Shown here one piece after another: positions 44,339 to 52,216 of a stretch of 64,000 bases of DNA; the stretch's first letter is position 1, and every line of letters begins with the position of its first letter. Origin of the DNA: F23-D06 sp947167635 (GTDB lineage Bacteria; Bacteroidota; Bacteroidia; Bacteroidales; WCHB1-69). The position numbers and the translations under genes were made by a program. Location: NCBI GenBank assembly GCA_947167635.1, contig CAMVIT010000006.1, forward strand, positions 9,664 through 73,663, given 5' to 3'. Under the pieces are notes generated by a model. It was not told the origin of the DNA. It ran no database searches and saw nothing but the letters and a program-made list of their open reading frames with translations.

Positions 44339-44931
44339 AATCCCACTTTTCGGACACGCCTTGCGTCGAGTGCGGGTGCGATGAAGCCGGACGCGGCTGT
44401 CTGGCGGGTCCTGTTTGTGCCGCCGCCGTGATATTTCCATACGATTATGTGAATGATGAAATTAACGATTCCAAGCAACTGACGGCTAATCAGCGTGACA
44501 AATTGCGTGCCATCATCGAACGCGACGCGCTGGCTTACTGCGTGGTCGAGGTGTCAGAAAAGCGTATTGACGAGATCAACATCCTCAACGCCTCCATACA
44601 GGGCATGAACGATGCGGTGGAGGGACTTTCCCTCCAACCGGAGTTTCTCCTGATTGACGGCAATCGTTTCAAAGACCGCTTGGGTATCCCGTACAAGTGT
44701 GTGGTCAAGGGCGATGCGACATATCTCTCCATCGCGGCGGCCTCTATCTTGGCCAAGACCCACCGCGATGCGCTGATGTCCCGCCTTGATGCCGAGTTCC
44801 CCGTGTATGGTTGGAAAAAGAACAAAGGCTATCCCACACCCGAGCATGTCGCCGCTGTGATGCAACACGGCCTCACTCCTTACCATCGCCGCAGTTTCCA
44901 CTTGAAAAACCAGCTCAGTTTGGAATTTTGA
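44329..44931 (+). CDS. rnhB: Ribonuclease HII
   Basis: The 200-residue enzyme removes RNA from RNA-DNA hybrids and single ribonucleotides in DNA. The catalytic pair D18-E19 lies in CGCDEAGRGCLAGPV, followed by INDSKQLT and a third acidic residue in EFLLIDGNRF. KGDATYLSIAAASILAKTHRD is the usual RNase HII helix. The ATG at 44329 lies inside the end of the preceding gene; longer in-frame starts would run far into that gene. Confidence 0.94.
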   Translation: MVLKSHFSDTPCVECGCDEAGRGCLAGPVCAAAVIFPYDYVNDEINDSKQLTANQRDKLRAIIERDALAYCVVEVSEKRIDEINILNASIQGMNDAVEGLSLQPEFLLIDGNRFKDRLGIPYKCVVKGDATYLSIAAASILAKTHRDALMSRLDAEFPVYGWKKNKGYPTPEHVAAVMQHGLTPYHRRSFHLKNQLSLEF

Positions 44932-45032
44932 TACCTGCAGAATGCAATGGTATAAAAGGAAGTTAAGAGCATAAACTGTTGACTGTTAATTCGTTTCAGA
45001 ACATCCATTCCCCAATATTAAACATCCAACAG

Positions 45033-45611
45033 CTATTGGATACCTAAGCTTTCCTCTATCTCCTGTTCGTTTTTTCCGAGCAGTTTGATATATTGTTCCA
45101 ATTGGGCGGAGAGAGAGTCGCCGGGATTGCGGTTGATGTAGTCGCGGAATTCGTTTTCAGCGCTGCGCACGTCACCGAGAATATCATCGTAGATGATGCC
45201 GCGCTGGTAGTAGCAGAACTCGGTCTTGTCGCCGTTGGGGTACTGCTCCTGGTATTGGTTGAAGATGGCGATGGCTTGCTTGGCGTATTGGGCGGTATGG
45301 CTGCGGTCGGTGGCCGACTTGGCCAAGATCATGCTGCCCACGCCTGCGCGGTAGAGCATTTCAGGTGAAATCTCGTCCTTGGGATAGGCTGTCGCGAAGT
45401 CCACCGCCTTGCGGATGAAGCGCCCGAAGAGAGCCGTGTCGGTGCGCCCGCCAAAGTGATAGACGGAGTCGGCCATGTTGTAAAGCCCCACCACGTCGCG
45501 CTGCTTTTGGCCAAAGCTTCTCTTCTCGCCCTGTTTGGAAGTGTTGTTGTGGCAGCTTGCACACAGTACAACGGCGGCGATGAACAACAGAAGGTATGAT
45601 GTGCGTCTCAT
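45033..45611 (-). CDS. Lipoprotein with helical TPR-like region
   Basis: The 192-residue product has a lipoprotein signal ending in VLCASC. The remainder is helical and resembles the TPR outer-membrane lipoproteins (YfiO/BamD-like): FATAYPKDEISPEMLYRAGVG, AIFNQYQEQYPNGDKTEFCYYQRG, AENEFRDYINRNPGDSL. It is shorter than BamD, so another role is likely. It is the last gene of a ruvX-def operon, 6 bp after def. Confidence 0.7.
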   Translation of the reverse strand: MRRTSYLLLFIAAVVLCASCHNNTSKQGEKRSFGQKQRDVVGLYNMADSVYHFGGRTDTALFGRFIRKAVDFATAYPKDEISPEMLYRAGVGSMILAKSATDRSHTAQYAKQAIAIFNQYQEQYPNGDKTEFCYYQRGIIYDDILGDVRSAENEFRDYINRNPGDSLSAQLEQYIKLLGKNEQEIEESLGIQ

Positions 45612-45617
45612 GTCGGT

Positions 45618-46172
45618 CTATTTTCGGTGAATGGTCTTGTAGCTGGCCTTGGTCTTGCCAGCGGCAATGTCGTTGAGCTGGCGTTTCAGCACCATTTTCT
45701 TGATGGGGGAGAGACGGTCCACGAAGACCTTGCCGTCAAGGTGGTCGTACTCGTGTTGGATGACGCGGGCCACGATGCCGCTGATGTCCTCCTCGTGGAA
45801 TTGGCCGTTCTCGTCGTAGTACTCGATGTGGATGTTGGACTTCCGGGTGACATCCTCGCTGATCTGGGGCAGGCTCAGGCAGCCCTCGCTGAAGACGAAG
45901 TCGTCACCCCATTCCTCTGTGATGACGGGGTTGATGAAGGCGCCTTTGCGGAGGTTTTCGTTGGGGTATGACTCGCGGAACGGTTCGGCATCGATGACGA
46001 AGAGGCGGATGGCCTTGCCGATCTGGGGCGCGGCCAATCCCACGCCGTTGGCATGGTACATGGTCTCGAACATGTCGGCAATCAAGGGTTTCCAATCGGT
46101 GTTTTCCACATCGACCTCTTCGGCCGTTTTTCTCAGTACGGGCTCGCCGTACACATAAATCGGTAGTATCAT
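45618..46172 (-). CDS. def: Peptide deformylase
   Basis: The 184-residue metalloenzyme removes the formyl group from nascent N-terminal methionine. Motif I is GVGLAAPQIG (43-52), motif II EGCLSLP with C98, and motif III QHEYDHLDG with H140, E141 and H144. The start overlaps the stop of ruvX by 4 nt. Confidence 0.96.
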   Translation of the reverse strand: MILPIYVYGEPVLRKTAEEVDVENTDWKPLIADMFETMYHANGVGLAAPQIGKAIRLFVIDAEPFRESYPNENLRKGAFINPVITEEWGDDFVFSEGCLSLPQISEDVTRKSNIHIEYYDENGQFHEEDISGIVARVIQHEYDHLDGKVFVDRLSPIKKMVLKRQLNDIAAGKTKASYKTIHRK

Positions 46173-46621
46173 AGGTTGTTTTCTCTTTGTTTAATCATGT
46201 CTTGTTGCTCCATGTAGGATTGCAGGATTATGGTTGCGCTCATCTTGTCCACCAAGGCCTTGTTTTGCCGTTCCTTTTTGCTCAAGCCGATGTCGATCAT
46301 GGTCTGGAAAGCGATGCGGGAGGTGAAGCGCTCGTCCATGCGGGCAAGGGTGGTGCCGGGCGAGATGTTGGGCAGCTCCTTGCGCAGGCGCTTGACGAAG
46401 GGCTCCACGAAGCGCGCCGAGTCGGAGGGCGTGTTGTCGAGCTTGCGAGGCTCACCGACTACCACGACGTCAACCTTCTCCTTCTGCAGATAGGCTTTCA
46501 GGAAATCGAAGGCCTGCGCCACAGGAATGGTGTCCAATGCGTTGGCGCAAATCTGCAGCTCGTCGGTGACGGCAAAGCCGACCCTTTTTTGTCCGTAATC
46601 TATAGCTAAAATGCGTCCCAT
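46169..46621 (-). CDS. ruvX: Putative Holliday junction resolvase YqgF
   Basis: The 150-residue RNase H-fold protein starts MGRILAIDYGQKRVGFAVTD, with the acidic residue in AIDYG, VVVGEPRKLDN, and the late motif RMDERFTSRIAFQ. The family is tied to 16S rRNA 5'-end processing and resolvase-like activity. The start at 46621 is taken because an upstream ATG at 46636 overlaps the -7 box (46634-46641). Confidence 0.9.
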   Translation of the reverse strand: MGRILAIDYGQKRVGFAVTDELQICANALDTIPVAQAFDFLKAYLQKEKVDVVVVGEPRKLDNTPSDSARFVEPFVKRLRKELPNISPGTTLARMDERFTSRIAFQTMIDIGLSKKERQNKALVDKMSATIILQSYMEQQDMIKQRENNL

Positions 46622-46633
46622 AATAAGTGGCGG

Positions 46634-46641
46634 CAAAGATA
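46634..46641 (-). promoter_or_regulatory. -7 promoter box for ruvX-def operon
   Basis: TATCTTTG matches TAnnTTTG, 12 nt upstream of the ATG at 46621. Confidence 0.75.
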
Positions 46642-46653
46642 CTAAAAAAGATG

Positions 46654-46682
46654 AAAAATGCGCCTCTTTCTTGGAGACGCAT
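46654..46682 (-). terminator. Terminator after tRNA-Val
   Basis: On the minus strand ATGCGTCTC and GAGGCGCAT form a 9-bp stem (one G-T pair), followed by five T. It lies 14 nt past the tRNA 3' end and just ahead of the ruvX promoter. Confidence 0.82.
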
Positions 46683-46696
46683 GTGATCGTAAAGGG

Positions 46697-46771
46697 TGGG
46701 AACTACTAGGTTCGAACTAGTGACCCCCTGCTTGTAAGGCAGGTGCTCTGAACCAACTGAGCTAAGCTCCC
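46697..46771 (-). tRNA. tRNA-Val(TAC)
   Basis: A 75-nt cloverleaf with acceptor GGGAGCT/AGTTCCC, anticodon stem CCTGC/GCAGG and loop CTTACAA (anticodon TAC, plus-strand 46734-46736). T-loop TTCGAAC, discriminator A. Confidence 0.95.
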
Positions 46772-46785
46772 GTTTTTCGAGGGTG

Positions 46786-46793
46786 CAAAAATA
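46786..46793 (-). promoter_or_regulatory. -7 promoter box for tRNA-Val
   Basis: TATTTTTG matches TAnnTTTG, 14 nt before the mature tRNA 5' end. Confidence 0.75.
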
Positions 46794-46858
46794 TCATTTT
46801 TTTTGAATCCAGCACCCTGGGATTTGATAAATATGTTTTTGTTCTGATAATAAGATTC

Positions 46859-47434
46859 TTAGAACTGGAAGCCTGCGCAGATGTTGATGAATTGTGGGTG
46901 GTCGCCATCTTTGTTTTGGAAATATTTCAAAAGACTGTAGCGATAGTTGACACCCAAGACGATGGGGCCGAATTTCATGTCGAAGCCGGTGGTCAGCAGC
47001 GCCTGGTTGGTGTTAAGCGTTTTTTTGTCATATCCGAGCTCGTTTTTCGTGACCTGCAGGACAGGCTGGTAGATGACACCCACAAAGGGCAGGAATGCCG
47101 ATTTCCGGCCGAGCTGCACGTTGCCGACGAGTTTGACAGGGACCTGGATGTGGCGGGTCTCCACCTTCTGGTCGGTGAGCCCTAATGTGTTGTTGGTGAA
47201 AGTGCCTTTGTAGAAAGCATATCCGACACCGATTTCTGCATAGACATATTTTCCTGCGCGGAAAAAGAGGCCGAATTCGCCATTGGCAAGGCCTTCAAGC
47301 TTGTCTTCGTATGAATAGTCCTTGTTGATGGAGAAGGTGGTGCCCAATTTAAAACCGAATTGAGTCCATTTCTGGGCGTGGATGCTGGTGCAGCCAAATG
47401 TAATCAGCAAAAGTACAAATACTGCTTTTTTCAT
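46859..47434 (-). CDS. Outer-membrane beta-barrel protein
   Basis: The 191-residue product has a signal peptide (MKKAVFVLLLITFGCTSIHAQ). Amphipathic beta strands follow (FGFKLGTTFSI, YVYAEIGVGYAFYKG, FLPFVGVIYQPVLQV, PIVLGVNYRYSLL) and the chain ends in FQF, the terminal aromatic of outer-membrane barrels. It resembles the PorT-like small barrels of Bacteroidota. The ATG overlaps the stop of pth by 4 nt. Confidence 0.78.
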   Translation of the reverse strand: MKKAVFVLLLITFGCTSIHAQKWTQFGFKLGTTFSINKDYSYEDKLEGLANGEFGLFFRAGKYVYAEIGVGYAFYKGTFTNNTLGLTDQKVETRHIQVPVKLVGNVQLGRKSAFLPFVGVIYQPVLQVTKNELGYDKKTLNTNQALLTTGFDMKFGPIVLGVNYRYSLLKYFQNKDGDHPQFINICAGFQF

Positions 47435-48042
47435 GACTGTGGTTCTTTGGTGGTTGTTTCAGATGTCGGATGGGTGTTGTTGAATTGATTCATAGTGTGT
47501 TGCAGACCTGCCGTGGCGAAGGACTTGACGGCCTCCACCGCGCGTTGGATGCAGGGGTCCACAAGTTTGAGTTCCTCGCTGGAGAAACGCCCCAGCACAT
47601 AGTCGACTTGGTACCCCATGGCGAAGTCCTTGCCGATGCCGCAGCGCAGCCGCGGGAAGTTGGAGTGGCCCAGTTGCTCGATGATGTTGTTGAGCCCGTT
47701 GTGGGAGCCGCCACCGCCCTTGGGCTTGATTTTGAAGCTGCCGAGGGGGAGGTCGAGGTCGTCGCAGATCACCATGCAGTGGTCGGGTGCGATCTCTTCG
47801 GCATTGAGCCAATATTTGACCGCCTTGCCGCTGAGGTTCATGTAGGTGGTGGGCATCACCAACACGAGTGTGCGCCCTTTGTAGGTGGCACGGGCCACGT
47901 AAGCGAGGCGGTCCACCGAGAAGGTCGCCTTGAGGTTCGCCGCGACGGCATTGACCACTTCGAAGCCGTAGTTGTGCCTCGTGCCGGCATATTGCTGTTC
48001 GGCGTTGCCAAGTCCTACTATAAGGTATTTCTTATCGTTCAT
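47431..48042 (-). CDS. pth: Peptidyl-tRNA hydrolase
   Basis: The 203-residue enzyme recycles peptidyl-tRNA. Active-site N13 and H23 lie in GLGNAEQQYAGTRHN, and D94 in CDDLDLPLG. KPKGGGGSHNGLNNI is the conserved substrate loop. The start lies inside the end of rsmD by 11 nt. Confidence 0.95.
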   Translation of the reverse strand: MNDKKYLIVGLGNAEQQYAGTRHNYGFEVVNAVAANLKATFSVDRLAYVARATYKGRTLVLVMPTTYMNLSGKAVKYWLNAEEIAPDHCMVICDDLDLPLGSFKIKPKGGGGSHNGLNNIIEQLGHSNFPRLRCGIGKDFAMGYQVDYVLGRFSSEELKLVDPCIQRAVEAVKSFATAGLQHTMNQFNNTHPTSETTTKEPQS

Positions 48043-48613
48043 CGTCGTCTTTTTCAGTGGATTTTTCCTCCTCTGACGTCATGTTTACAAAGAAGGTGAA
48101 ATTGAGTTTGCCGTAAATTCTGTGTTGGTAGAAATTGGGATGGGCGGAAAAGTCGTGTTCCTTGGAGTGCTCCATGACCAGCCAGCCGTCAGGGTTGAGT
48201 AAGTCGTTGGCAAAAACGTTGTCGATGATTTTTCCGATGCCCTCCAATTGGTAGGGAGGGTCGGCGAAGATGATGTCGAATTTCGTTCGGCATTTTTCCG
48301 TGTATGCGAAAGCATCCTGACGAACGACGGCGGCATTGTGGTAGTCTAACTGCTCGAGCGTGCGTTGTATGAAACGGGTGCAGCGTGGGTCAATATCCAC
48401 GGCTACAACAGACTGGGCTCCTCTGGAGGCGAATTCGTAGGTGATGTTGCCGGTGCCGGAAAACAGGTCGAGCACGCGCACACGATCGAAGAAGAAGTAG
48501 TTGTTCAGAATGTTGAACAAGCTCTCCTTGCCAAGATCGGTGGTGGGTCGCACGGGGAGGTTTTCTGGCGCCACGATGTGGCGTCCCCTGTTTTTTCCGC
48601 TGATGATTCTCAT
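48032..48613 (-). CDS. rsmD: 16S rRNA (guanine-N2)-methyltransferase RsmD
   Basis: The 193-residue protein has the N-terminal RIISGKNRGRHI signature, the PTTDLGKESLFNIL block, SAM site LDLFSGTGNITYE and catalytic motif ADPPY. It should methylate G966 of 16S rRNA. It overlaps DUF3822 upstream by 1 nt, the arrangement usual in Bacteroidota. Confidence 0.93.
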   Translation of the reverse strand: MRIISGKNRGRHIVAPENLPVRPTTDLGKESLFNILNNYFFFDRVRVLDLFSGTGNITYEFASRGAQSVVAVDIDPRCTRFIQRTLEQLDYHNAAVVRQDAFAYTEKCRTKFDIIFADPPYQLEGIGKIIDNVFANDLLNPDGWLVMEHSKEHDFSAHPNFYQHRIYGKLNFTFFVNMTSEEEKSTEKDDDER

Positions 48614-49305
48614 TACAAGATGGTTATGTTGTCAATGTAGTTTGCCAACAGGTCGGTCAGCTTTTTGTTGGTTTTGTCAAAATTCTGGACATACAACATG
48701 GGATCGCTCAATCCGAGTTGCTGGACGCTGTTCAGCGTGTAATACAGCAGGTCCACGTTTTCGATGTGGTGTGTGCGGTTGATGAGCAGAATCTCGCCTT
48801 TTTGGACGGCAAGAATGTCGGCAAAGGATTTGTTGATGGAAAGCAGCACGGAGGAGATGTGCTGCTGGTCTTGCAAGAAACGGTATAGCAGTGTGGCTTC
48901 GCTCAGGAAACGGGGCGTGCACGGCAATCCCGCCAACGTGGAGTATTCGTTCTGGGTGAGGAAATACAGCGACTTGTAGTGCCCCAAGGTGTCGCAAAAG
49001 TGCTGGCCATACTGGGACAGGTCGAATTGTGTCTCCAGATAGGCGCGTGATTTGCTCTCATCGTATATGACATCAGGCACGAGCAGGGGCATCCTGGTGG
49101 CGATGACGATGTCGATGGCTTGTCCGGAGTCTTGCTCCATGTTGAAAAAACGGGGCGCTTTGTCGGAGATGAGCGCGTTTTCTGCTGCAGGGTAGAATGC
49201 ATCTTGGTATTTGCCGTCGTCACGGAGGCAATAAAGCGAAAATCCATCCGGAGTGAGTCGGATGGATCTCGTATAACATTGGGTCAATAAAGAGTTCATG
49301 GCCAT
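48613..49305 (-). CDS. DUF3822 family protein
   Basis: The 230-residue cytosolic protein matches the DUF3822 family, often next to rsmD in Bacteroidota. The fold is thought to resemble actin-like ATPases (INKSFADILAVQKGEILLINRTHH), but the role is unknown. The stop of the upstream gene and this ATG share one base; an ATG two codons later is an alternative start. Confidence 0.78.
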   Translation of the reverse strand: MAMNSLLTQCYTRSIRLTPDGFSLYCLRDDGKYQDAFYPAAENALISDKAPRFFNMEQDSGQAIDIVIATRMPLLVPDVIYDESKSRAYLETQFDLSQYGQHFCDTLGHYKSLYFLTQNEYSTLAGLPCTPRFLSEATLLYRFLQDQQHISSVLLSINKSFADILAVQKGEILLINRTHHIENVDLLYYTLNSVQQLGLSDPMLYVQNFDKTNKKLTDLLANYIDNITIL

Positions 49306-49982
49306 TATTCCCAGCTGCCGGTGGTGCTGGCCTCGGTGAGGGAGCCCATGTACATGTCGGCGTATTGGTCTCTGTATTGTTTCTCTTCGGAAAGGTTGTT
49401 GTAGAAAATCTTGTTCCAGAGCTTGCTCAGAACACCTGAGCTCTCGGGGCTGATGCTGCGCTCCATGTTGACCAGGATGTCATCCAAGGGAACATCGATG
49501 CGATAGACGGGAATTTCATACGTGCGGGATGCGATGGAGCCCGTCTGGATCTCATATTGCTTCTTGTCGCTGAAGGGGATGTACTGGAAATTCTTGAAGT
49601 TCTCGGCCGTCAACTTGTGGTCAATGTCGAGCATTTTCTCGATGGCGGGCACGTCCACGACCTCTTTGTGGATGAGGCCGAGCTTGAAGGCCTGGGCCTC
49701 GCTCATGGTGTCGGGGAAGTTACCGACGTTTTTCTCAATCTGCACGGTTCCGTTGTTGACAAAATCAACGAGACTGTCCATGGAGGAAGCATATTTTTTG
49801 TAAACGGTCTTGTAAATGGCCTGGGCGCTTCGGATGGTCGTGAGGTTCGTGACGTTGGCAGACTTGCGGAGTTCGTACACTTGTCTGAATTTTTCGGGAC
49901 GCATGATGCTTCGAGCAGCGAAAATGGCTAAGACCAAAGCTGCAAGGATCAGGATAACGGTGAAAATCTTTCTAGTTTTCAT
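49305..49982 (-). CDS. Conserved single-pass membrane protein of unknown function
   Basis: The 225-residue protein has one N-terminal membrane segment (IFTVILILAALVLAIFAA) then a helical region with many charged residues (SANVTNLTTIRSAQAIYKTVYKKYASSMDSLVDF). This resembles pilin-like or pseudopilin-like proteins in layout, but the prepilin cleavage motif is absent. It opens a five-gene overlapping operon ending in the beta-barrel gene. Confidence 0.68.
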   Translation of the reverse strand: MKTRKIFTVILILAALVLAIFAARSIMRPEKFRQVYELRKSANVTNLTTIRSAQAIYKTVYKKYASSMDSLVDFVNNGTVQIEKNVGNFPDTMSEAQAFKLGLIHKEVVDVPAIEKMLDIDHKLTAENFKNFQYIPFSDKKQYEIQTGSIASRTYEIPVYRIDVPLDDILVNMERSISPESSGVLSKLWNKIFYNNLSEEKQYRDQYADMYMGSLTEASTTGSWE

Positions 49983-50023
49983 AACTTATTTGGATTATAT
50001 TTTTTTTCTTTAAAAATTGCGGG

Positions 50024-50031
50024 CAAAAGTA
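50024..50031 (-). promoter_or_regulatory. -7 promoter box for the DUF3822-rsmD-pth operon
   Basis: TACTTTTG matches TAnnTTTG, about 41 nt upstream of the ATG at 49982. Confidence 0.75.
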
Positions 50032-50095
50032 GTAAAAAATCCTCTATCTTCATATAATACTTTTAAAAAAAAATCAATGCTTGACTGTCAGCAAA

Positions 50096-50731
50096 TTAGA
50101 AGGTGATGCGGTGGATGCCCGGCGCGTGTTTTTCCTCAATCAGACGGCGCAGGCAGTCGTAGTCCTCTTTCCGCTCGACAAAGTCCAGACGGGCCGTCTC
50201 CACTAACAAAATGGGCAGGGTGGGGTGTTGCTCGAAGTAGGTGATGTAGCTGTTCTGGATGTCCTGTAAGTACTGCGCCGTGATCTCCTGCTCGTATTCC
50301 CGGCCTCGCTTGGCGATGTTCTGCAGCAGATGTTGTGTGTCGTTGTAAAGGTATAAAATGAGGTCCGGTTTGGGAAGGAAGGATGAGATGGTGTCAAAAA
50401 CGTTCTTGTAGAGGTTGTATTCGTCTGTCAGCAGATTGTTTTTCGAAAAGATGATGCACTTGTCGATGAAGTAGTCCCCCACGACGGCTTCCGTGAAGAG
50501 GTCGCGGGCGGAAAGCAGTGATTTGAGCTGCTGGTAGCGGTCCATCAGGAAGGTCATCTCCACGGGAAAAGCGTAATGGACGGGGTCTTTGTAGAATTTC
50601 GGCAGGAAAGGGTTGTCCGCGAAGCGCTCCAGGACGAGCTCCGCGTTATAGTCGGCGGCAAACATTTTGGCCAGGGTGGTTTTCCCGGCACCGATGCATC
50701 CTTCGACAACTATGTAATTGTAGGGTGTCAT
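50096..50731 (-). CDS. Deoxynucleoside kinase
   Basis: The 211-residue P-loop kinase has GCIGAGKTTLAK (Walker A, residues 11-22), the ERFADNPFLPKFYKDP block that contacts the nucleoside, and the LID-type RGREYEQEI. It phosphorylates deoxynucleosides for salvage; which base it prefers cannot be told. It is 18 bp after folK. Confidence 0.88.
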   Translation of the reverse strand: MTPYNYIVVEGCIGAGKTTLAKMFAADYNAELVLERFADNPFLPKFYKDPVHYAFPVEMTFLMDRYQQLKSLLSARDLFTEAVVGDYFIDKCIIFSKNNLLTDEYNLYKNVFDTISSFLPKPDLILYLYNDTQHLLQNIAKRGREYEQEITAQYLQDIQNSYITYFEQHPTLPILLVETARLDFVERKEDYDCLRRLIEEKHAPGIHRITF

Positions 50732-50749
50732 ATTGTGATAACGTCAAGG

Positions 50750-51223
50750 TCAAAAACTATCGTGTTCAAGGTGGAACGCTTCGCCCGGCCTGTCTTCCAC
50801 AATGCGGACGCCCAGCTCGGCGAGTTCTGTCCGCACGAAGTCGCGCTCCGGGATATGGGGATGCGGCAGGGTCAACCGTTCGTCATGGTAGCTCATGCCG
50901 TCGTAATCGAGGATGTCCAAGTCGATGGTACGGCTGCTATAGACGGCGGCCCCGTGCTCGATGCGGGTCTTCGTGGTCCGGCCGAGCTCGCGCTCGATGG
51001 ATTGCAACTCGTCTAACAGTTCCAATGGCGTCAGATAGGTGCGAAGCACCAAAGACTGGTTCAGGAACGGGGGTGCGTCGAAGCCCCAGGCGTCCGTTTC
51101 CGTGACGCGGGAGCAGCGCTCAATACTCCCCACACGCTCCGCCATGCGCATGATGGCTCGTGCGAGGTGGCCGGCGCGGTCACCCAGGTTGCTGCCCAAA
51201 CCGATGATTGCCCGTTTTGTCAT
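50750..51223 (-). CDS. folK: 2-amino-4-hydroxy-6-hydroxymethyldihydropteridine diphosphokinase
   Basis: The 157-residue folate-pathway enzyme (HPPK) transfers pyrophosphate to the pterin. GLGSNLGDRAGHL starts the fold, and SSRTIDLDILDYDG with HPHIPERDFV forms the Mg/ATP site. The ATG lies 8 nt after the -7 box, so the mRNA is nearly leaderless. It is followed by the deoxynucleoside kinase. Confidence 0.94.
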   Translation of the reverse strand: MTKRAIIGLGSNLGDRAGHLARAIMRMAERVGSIERCSRVTETDAWGFDAPPFLNQSLVLRTYLTPLELLDELQSIERELGRTTKTRIEHGAAVYSSRTIDLDILDYDGMSYHDERLTLPHPHIPERDFVRTELAELGVRIVEDRPGEAFHLEHDSF

Positions 51224-51231
51224 AGCGGCGG

Positions 51232-51239
51232 CAAAGATA
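51232..51239 (-). promoter_or_regulatory. -7 promoter box for folK, nearly leaderless
   Basis: TATCTTTG is 8 nt from the start codon, in the same sequence block as the queA promoter (23561-23580). Confidence 0.75.
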
Positions 51240-51245
51240 AAAAAA

Positions 51246-51263
51246 ATGCCCGCATGCGGGCAT
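51246..51263 (-). terminator. Terminator for a small minus-strand transcript upstream of folK
   Basis: ATGCCCGCATGCGGGCAT is a perfect 18-bp palindrome followed on the minus strand by a run of T. It lies 18 bp past the stop of the 49-codon ORF below, which supports a transcript there. Confidence 0.75.
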
Positions 51264-51281
51264 CTCTTTCGTTATTTGTTT

Positions 51282-51431
51282 TTAATTGTTGATGATCATG
51301 ACCGTCGGCCCGCAAGCGGTGGAAAACATTACCAAAGACTGTGAATACATTAAGAGATTGTCGATGATACGGCGGGAAGGTCTCTCTCTCTTGGCGGTCT
51401 TTTTCTTTGAATGGGTAGAGGTTATCTCCAT
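51282..51431 (-). CDS. Small basic protein, 49 residues
   Basis: An ATG at 51431 opens 49 codons ending in TAA. The product starts MEITSTHSKKKTAKRERPSRR and continues IIDNLLMYSQSLVMF...TVMIINN: a basic N-terminus and a short hydrophobic helix. The pattern PSxxxIDxLLxYSxSL recalls small hypothetical proteins seen in many Bacteroidota genomes. A terminator directly follows. No clear promoter or Shine-Dalgarno was found, so confidence is moderate. Confidence 0.55.
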   Translation of the reverse strand: MEITSTHSKKKTAKRERPSRRIIDNLLMYSQSLVMFSTACGPTVMIINN

Positions 51432-51626
51432 GGGCAATTAATTTGATGAATAAATGCAATGTGGTTGTATAACGGCATATGTTTTGAAATATTATACGTC
51501 CTCCATTTTTTTTGCCGGCGGGGGAACATTGCTTGACGATGTCACAAGGCGTGCCCGCGGCACAGGCTGCTTTCCCGGCACATTGTTTAAGCGAATCTTG
51601 GCGCTTGACCCTAATCCCTTTTTTTG

Positions 51627-51634
51627 TATTTTTG
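51627..51634 (+). promoter_or_regulatory. -7 promoter box for gmhB-like gene
   Basis: TATTTTTG matches TAnnTTTG, 18 nt before the ATG at 51653. Confidence 0.78.
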
Positions 51635-51652
51635 CAGCCTAAATAATTGGCG

Positions 51653-52216
51653 ATGGAAGGATGGACCCTCTTCATGGATCGCGACGGCGTGGTGAATGTG
51701 CAGATTGTGGATGGCTATGTGCTGCGCCCCGAACAATTCACCTATACGCCCCATTTCTTGGAGGCGATGCGACTGGTGCGCCCCCGCTTCCAACACATCA
51801 TCCTTGTCACCAACCAGCAATGCGTGGGCAAGGGTCTCTGCTCCCAGGAAGACATTGATGCGATTCATGGCCGTCTCCAAGGACAGCTTGAGGTGCAGGG
51901 AACCCCTTTCGACCGTGTTTACTGCTGCCCTCATCTGGCAGAGGATTTCTGCACATGCCGAAAACCCAACATCGGTATGTTCCTGCAGGCACTCCATGAC
52001 TTTCCCGACATAGATCCTGCACGGTCATTGATGGTGGGAGACACCCTCTCCGACATGCAGTTCGCGCGCAATGCCGGCATATATGCCATCCATGTGGGTG
52101 CTGTCCGCCATCCTGAGTTCGAGACAGTCATGGACATTGCATCCTCGCATTTCGGCTCCCTGTACGATTTCGCCCTCCATTTGGAAGATATTCTCCCCGT
52201 CTTATACAAATCCTGA
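51653..52216 (+). CDS. gmhB: HAD-family D,D-heptose bisphosphate phosphatase-like protein
   Basis: The 187-residue HAD phosphatase has the nucleophile motif FMDRDGVV (D9, D11), motif II LVTNQ, motif III CRKPNIGM and motif IV MVGDTLSD. A zinc loop with CCPH...CTC precedes CRKP, typical of GmhB. It probably removes the 7-phosphate in ADP-heptose synthesis for LPS; a histidinol-phosphatase role is less likely. Its stop overlaps the acyltransferase start by 1 nt. Confidence 0.8.
   Translation: MEGWTLFMDRDGVVNVQIVDGYVLRPEQFTYTPHFLEAMRLVRPRFQHIILVTNQQCVGKGLCSQEDIDAIHGRLQGQLEVQGTPFDRVYCCPHLAEDFCTCRKPNIGMFLQALHDFPDIDPARSLMVGDTLSDMQFARNAGIYAIHVGAVRHPEFETVMDIASSHFGSLYDFALHLEDILPVLYKS

Noticed and set aside
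51220..51675. 151-codon minus-strand frame between folK and the gmhB-like gene
   Set aside because: It overlaps the -7 box and start of the gmhB-like gene, and its composition is not protein-like. The 49-codon frame in another phase is the better candidate.
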